This document shows, in pieces, positions 60,624-64,000 of a stretch of 64,000 nt of DNA. Position 1 is the first letter of the stretch. Each line of letters starts with the position of its first letter. Below the pieces are notes generated by a model. It ran no database searches. It was not told where the DNA came from and saw only the letters and a list, made by a program, of their open reading frames with translations. The DNA comes from Pseudoclavibacter sp. AY1H1 (GTDB taxonomy: Bacteria > Actinomycetota > Actinomycetes > Actinomycetales > Microbacteriaceae), in NCBI RefSeq assembly GCF_002931055.1, contig NZ_PSXX01000001.1, positions 62,001 through 126,000 on the forward strand, read 5' to 3'. A program made the translations under genes and the position numbers.

Positions 60624-61355
60624 GTGAAGCCAGTATTCGGAAGGCGCGGCGGAGACCGATCCCAGGACGACGCAGCCCCAGCATCCGCGCCGAGGCCAGC
60701 GACGTCGCTCGGCGACCTGCTGGTTCCCGCCGACGTGCTCGTGGCGCGCGCAGCCTACCTCGAGCTGCTCCTCTTCCAAGAGCTTTCTGCCATCGTGAAT
60801 GAAGCCCCCGCCCTTGCCAACAAGCAGCACATCGGCGCTGCGGCGAACGCGGCGCTCGAACGCCACAGGGCCCTGCTGGGCGGGGCGGAAGCCGCCGCGG
60901 CTCCCGACGCGATCGCGCGCATCGGCGATGCGGCCACGCACTTCGCCGGCTATCCAGAGCGTGTCCTCGGCCACGACTGGGCGCAGCGGCTCCTCAGCTG
61001 CCATCTCTCGTCCGGCTTCTTCCGCGACTTCTTCGGAGAGGTCGCCGAGTACGGCGGCGAGAGCTACCGGGCGGCGCTTGCGCCGGTGTTCCTCACCGAC
61101 GAGGAGCGCGACCAGCTGGTTCCCGTCATCGATGCAGCGATCCACTTCGAGGACGGTCTCGGCGACCGCCTGGCGATGTGGGGACGGCGCATCGTCGGAG
61201 ACACGGTGCTCGCGATCCGGCTCGCGCTCGACGTTCCCCTCGGCTCGAGCGGAGACGCCTTGATCCCCGACGGGGAAGCGCAGCTCGAGAAGCTGGCCTC
61301 GGTGCTCTACGCCGGCCACTCGCGCCGCATGAACACGCTCGGGCTCGCGGCCTAG
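60624..61355 (+). CDS. Ferritin-like fold protein (Rv3210c-like)
   Basis: A 243-residue, mainly helical protein of an actinobacterial family annotated as ferritin-like fold-containing (MiaE-like hydroxylase relatives). Helices carry candidate metal ligands such as Glu in LLLFQELSAIVNEAP and AALERHRAL and in the HFEDGLGDRLAMWGRR segment, but the full E-ExxH set is not obvious, so metal binding is doubtful. Adjacent to the helicase gene, as Rv3210c is to Rv3211. The first 30 residues are polar and probably disordered. GTG start at 60624. Confidence 0.78.
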   Translation: MKPVFGRRGGDRSQDDAAPASAPRPATSLGDLLVPADVLVARAAYLELLLFQELSAIVNEAPALANKQHIGAAANAALERHRALLGGAEAAAAPDAIARIGDAATHFAGYPERVLGHDWAQRLLSCHLSSGFFRDFFGEVAEYGGESYRAALAPVFLTDEERDQLVPVIDAAIHFEDGLGDRLAMWGRRIVGDTVLAIRLALDVPLGSSGDALIPDGEAQLEKLASVLYAGHSRRMNTLGLAA

Positions 61356-61408
61356 GAGCCCGCGATCCAGGAAGCGCGCGGCGGTATCGCCGCGCCCGCA
61401 GCCCACGA

Positions 61409-61464
61409 CGAAGGCCCCCGTCCTCGACCGCTCCGATGAGCGTTCCGAGTGGCGGGGGCCTTCG
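61409..61464. terminator. Terminator between ferritin-like gene and small membrane protein gene
   Basis: A perfect 12-base-pair GC-rich inverted repeat (61409-61420 with 61453-61464) with a 32-base loop lies between convergent genes. Confidence 0.6.
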
Positions 61465-61493
61465 GGGTGTTCGAGTCGAGTGCGCTCGCGTGG

Positions 61494-61817
61494 CTAGGCG
61501 CTCTGCGCGCGGCCGAGGTGGCTCAGCCGGTGCAGGAGATCGTCGTCGTCATGCTGGCGACGGCTGCTGAGCGACCACCCGACGGACACCGTGGCGATCG
61601 CCGCGACCGCGAGGGTGATGACCCAGATCCAGCCGCCGTCGTAGGCGAGCCACGGGGCGGAGGCCTGGAGCCACGTCAGCGCCTGCCAGACGACGAGGGC
61701 GACGATGCCGCCGAGCGCCGGGAGCAGCACCGGGCCGCGCGTCGATCGGTGCGGTGCCGCGAACTGCACGGCGATGCCGAGGAGGATCCCCGCGAGGCCC
61801 GCGAACATGAGTTCCAT
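61494..61817 (-). CDS. Small membrane protein of unknown function
   Basis: A 107-residue protein with three predicted helices (MFAGLAGILLGIAVQFAA; VLLPALGGIVALVVWQAL; WIWVITLAVAAIATVSVG) and a short cytoplasmic tail with an Asp run and several His (RRQHDDDDLLHRLSHLG). I recognise no named family. It follows DUF3107 on the same strand with 8 bases between them, so they are probably cotranscribed. In M. tuberculosis the gene next to DUF3107 (Rv3209) is also a small membrane protein. Confidence 0.75.
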   Translation of the reverse strand: MELMFAGLAGILLGIAVQFAAPHRSTRGPVLLPALGGIVALVVWQALTWLQASAPWLAYDGGWIWVITLAVAAIATVSVGWSLSSRRQHDDDDLLHRLSHLGRAQSA

Positions 61818-61825
61818 GGCCGAGG

Positions 61826-62050
61826 CTAGGCGATGAAGCCGACGCGACGGGCCTGGTCGCCCGAGAGCTCCACGTAGAGGATGCTCTGGGTGGAGACGAG
61901 GTACGAGCGTGACTTCGAGTCGTGCAGCTTCACGATCGCTGCGTCCTTCGCGACTGCCTCTTCGATGATGCGCTCGAAGTCATCCTTGGTGAGGTCGGTC
62001 TCGAACGAGAGCTCTCGTGGGGCGTGCTTGATGCCGATGCGAACTTCCAC
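61826..62050 (-). CDS. DUF3107 small protein
   Basis: A 74-residue protein (MEVRIGIKHAPRELSFETDL, then KSRSYLVSTQSILYVEL and RVGFIA) matching the actinobacterial DUF3107 family, called TB9.4/Rv3208A in M. tuberculosis. It is a small alpha/beta protein of unknown function. GAAAGG lies 6-7 bases before the GTG at 62050. It diverges from the helicase gene at 62216. Confidence 0.92.
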   Translation of the reverse strand: MEVRIGIKHAPRELSFETDLTKDDFERIIEEAVAKDAAIVKLHDSKSRSYLVSTQSILYVELSGDQARRVGFIA

Positions 62051-62203
62051 TTGGCGCCTTTCGAATGCGAACGGGTGTCTGGCAAGGCTACCGGCAGCCT
62101 GCCTGGCGCGCGCACATTGACGGCGCCTTTCGCCGTGGGCGCAACAGCGCGCCCATCGCGCCGTGACATCCCGTGCGCAACCGTCGATGTCGGTGGCCCG
62201 AGA

Positions 62204-62209
62204 TACCGT
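62204..62209 (+). promoter_or_regulatory. -10 element for AdnA-like gene
   Basis: TACCGT ends 6 bases before the ATG at 62216; no ribosome-binding site is present. Confidence 0.45.
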
Positions 62210-62215
62210 GACTGC

Positions 62216-64000
62216 ATGACTTCAAGCGCCGCATTCGACGCCGTGCCCCTCGACGCCGCACAGCGGGCTGTGCTCGAGGCCTCGATGCGCTCGCATGTCA
62301 GCGTCGTCGGCGCGCCGGGCTCCGGCAAGACGACGACGCTCGTCGAACTGCTCGCGAAGCGAGTTCTCTCGGACGGGCTCTCCACCGCCGAGGTGCTCGC
62401 GCTGACGCCAGACCGCCGCAGTGCCGCGCGGCTCCGGGAGGTCATCGGCGAACGGCTCTCGGTCAGCACTCCCGGGGCGATGGCGCGCACGCCCGAGTCC
62501 GTCGCGTTCGAGATCGTGCGCGCGGACCGCGCCAGGCAGGGCCTGCAGGCGCCGCAGCTCTTCACGGGGGCCGATGAGGACACGATCCTCGCGGAGCTCA
62601 TCCAGAGCGATCTCGAGGCGCGTTCCGCGACCGGCCACGAGCAGCTGCACGCGGCACCCATCGAGTGGGCGCCGCCCGTCAGCGTCGAGACCATCGGCCT
62701 CCGCGGCTTCCGAGCAGAGGTCCGCGACCTCCTGGCGGCGATGTCCGAGTACGACGTGACCCCCGAGCGACTCGAGGAACTCGCGCACCTGAGACCCGTG
62801 TGGTCGGGAGCATCGGCCTTGGCCCGCCAATTCCGCGAGAGCATCGCGCAGGCGAAGCCGAATGCGTTCGACACGCCTGGCATCGTGCTCGAGGCCGTCA
62901 GCATCGTCCACGCGGCTGAGCGGCTCGACGCCTTCTCTGAGCTCAAGCTGCTCCTCGTCGACGACGTCCAGGAGTTCACCGAGTCGGGAAGGCGGCTGCT
63001 CGCCGCCTTCGCGCTGCGCGGGGTGCGCGTCGTCGCCTTCGGCGACCCCGACATCACCACGGGAGGGTTCCGCGGTTCGCGTCCCGAACTGGCTGCCGAC
63101 TGGCGGGGAGAGACCCGCGGCTCGCTCGAAGAGCCGCTGAGGCTCGTGCTCGGCACGGCCCACCGTGGCGGCGCCGAGCTCCGTGCATTCGTGCGGGGGG
63201 TCACCGAGGGCATCGGCGTGCAGCGGGAGCTGCGGCATCGGGCAGCCGAGACACCCCAGGTCGGCGGGCCGCCGGAGTCCGCCCCTCCGGCGGTGGCTCG
63301 TCTCTCGGCCCCATCGTCCGCTGCCGAGTGCCGGGGCATCGCCGACTACCTCCGTGAACTGCACCTGCTGCACGGCGTGCCGTGGGACGAGATGGCCGTC
63401 ATCACGCGTCGAGGCGGGAGCATCGAGTCGCTTCGTCGTCAGCTCGCGAAGCTCGAGGTGCCCACGAGTTCCTCTCAGGCGCTCCCTGCGGCAAGCGACC
63501 GCGCCGTGCAGGCCGTCGTCCGACTCGCCGCCATCGCCAGCGGTGCTCAGGAGCTCACGGCGGAGGCGATCTCGGAGCTCGCCGCCTCGCCGGTCTTCGC
63601 GATCGACCCCGTGCAGCTGCGGCGGGTCCGGCGCGCACTGCGCCTCGACGAGATCGCGGCCGGTGGGAACCGGCCGGCCGACGATCTCCTCGTCGAAGCC
63701 GTCTCCCGCGTCGCAGGGCTGCGCCTCCTGACCGACCCGGATGCCCCCGCCTCCGCGACGTTCGAGCGCCTGCTCGCGACTGGCGGTTCTGCAACCGGCC
63801 GAAGCGCCACGCGCGCCCTCCAGCAGCTGGGGGCCCTCCTGCGCACGGTGTCAGGTGAGATCGCGGCCGCGAACGGGCAGCAGCGCAGCATCGCAGCCGA
63901 CGAGGTGCTCTTCGCCGTGTGGGAGCGTCTCGGCCTCGCCAAATCCTGGCGCGAGCTGGCGCTCGGCTCCGGGCCCCGCGCCGAGCAGCTCAGCGCGCAC
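62216..64000 (+). CDS. adnA: UvrD/RecB-type helicase, AdnA-like, 3' end cut by window
   Basis: 595 codons are present and the frame runs off the edge. Walker A is VVGAPGSGKTTTLVELLAKR near residue 30; Walker B reads LLLVDDVQEF near residue 245, a weakened form of the superfamily 1 DExx box. The region beyond contains AHRGGAELRAFV and MAVITRRGGSIESLRRQLA, typical of UvrD-like motors. By position beside DUF3107 and rhlE it matches Rv3202c, the AdnA subunit of the AdnAB helicase-nuclease that processes double-strand breaks. The expected C-terminal RecB-like nuclease domain is not in the window. Confidence 0.85.
   Translation, partial: MTSSAAFDAVPLDAAQRAVLEASMRSHVSVVGAPGSGKTTTLVELLAKRVLSDGLSTAEVLALTPDRRSAARLREVIGERLSVSTPGAMARTPESVAFEIVRADRARQGLQAPQLFTGADEDTILAELIQSDLEARSATGHEQLHAAPIEWAPPVSVETIGLRGFRAEVRDLLAAMSEYDVTPERLEELAHLRPVWSGASALARQFRESIAQAKPNAFDTPGIVLEAVSIVHAAERLDAFSELKLLLVDDVQEFTESGRRLLAAFALRGVRVVAFGDPDITTGGFRGSRPELAADWRGETRGSLEEPLRLVLGTAHRGGAELRAFVRGVTEGIGVQRELRHRAAETPQVGGPPESAPPAVARLSAPSSAAECRGIADYLRELHLLHGVPWDEMAVITRRGGSIESLRRQLAKLEVPTSSSQALPAASDRAVQAVVRLAAIASGAQELTAEAISELAASPVFAIDPVQLRRVRRALRLDEIAAGGNRPADDLLVEAVSRVAGLRLLTDPDAPASATFERLLATGGSATGRSATRALQQLGALLRTVSGEIAAANGQQRSIAADEVLFAVWERLGLAKSWRELALGSGPRAEQLSAH

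Overview
The window is GC-rich, densely packed DNA from the chromosome of an actinobacterium. The best fit is the family Microbacteriaceae, judged from gene order and from small lineage-typical proteins (families I recognise as DUF4245, DUF6264, DUF6113, DUF3117, DUF3107); the species cannot be named. About 60 protein genes fill almost all of it. No rRNA, tRNA, insertion sequence, prophage, CRISPR array or origin was seen. No intergenic stretch exceeds about 220 bases, so no large gene-free region needs explaining. Many genes start 6-7 bases after a TAnnnT (or GAGAAT) hexamer, the signature of leaderless transcripts, which helped choose starts.

From 1 to 13533 is a core block whose order resembles Mycobacterium tuberculosis Rv1085c-Rv1112: hemolysin III-like protein, short-chain Z-isoprenyl diphosphate synthase, PIN-PhoH, a prepilin peptidase-like protein, fumarase (fumC), DUF4245, exonuclease VII (xseB, xseA), aldolase and class II fructose bisphosphatase (glpX), rmuC, a DnaQ-like exonuclease and ychF. 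It combines central carbon metabolism with DNA repair and RNA or translation factors.

From 13534 to 31340 lies a more accessory block: a higBA toxin-antitoxin pair directly behind ychF, a Mug-type DNA glycosylase, an alanine-dehydrogenase-like enzyme, a two-gene operon pairing a 745-residue TPR-like helical protein with an HSP90-family ATPase, small enzymes (DHFR-like, two VOC proteins, DUF1801-like, DUF2695, DksA/TraR-like), an FAD oxidoreductase coupled to a cysteine-free (6-4)-type photolyase, a major facilitator transporter, a lipoprotein Rieske protein coupled to malQ, a lipoprotein and a CPBP membrane protein.

From 32337 to 39626 is a peptide/nickel-type ABC importer: binding lipoprotein, an unusually long DppB-like permease, a DppC-like permease and a fused double ATPase, interrupted by a PH-domain membrane gene on the opposite strand. 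From 39734 to 55130 the order again follows M. tuberculosis (Rv1165-Rv1234): typA, ferredoxin, dapC, gltA, dapD, dapE, a GT-C mannosyltransferase, sodA, DUF3117, methyltransferase, tatB, mrp, DUF1003, an MgtE-N/CBS protein and a stress protein. The dapC-dapD-dapE genes serve the succinylase branch of diaminopimelate/lysine synthesis for the cell wall.

From 55152 to the right edge come aminopeptidase P, an endonuclease/exonuclease/phosphatase-family protein, a PHP phosphoesterase, a DEAD-box RNA helicase, a ferritin-like protein, DUF3107 and the start of an AdnA-like helicase. This last set mirrors Rv3211-Rv3201c. Strong hairpins, several perfect, separate most convergent gene pairs.
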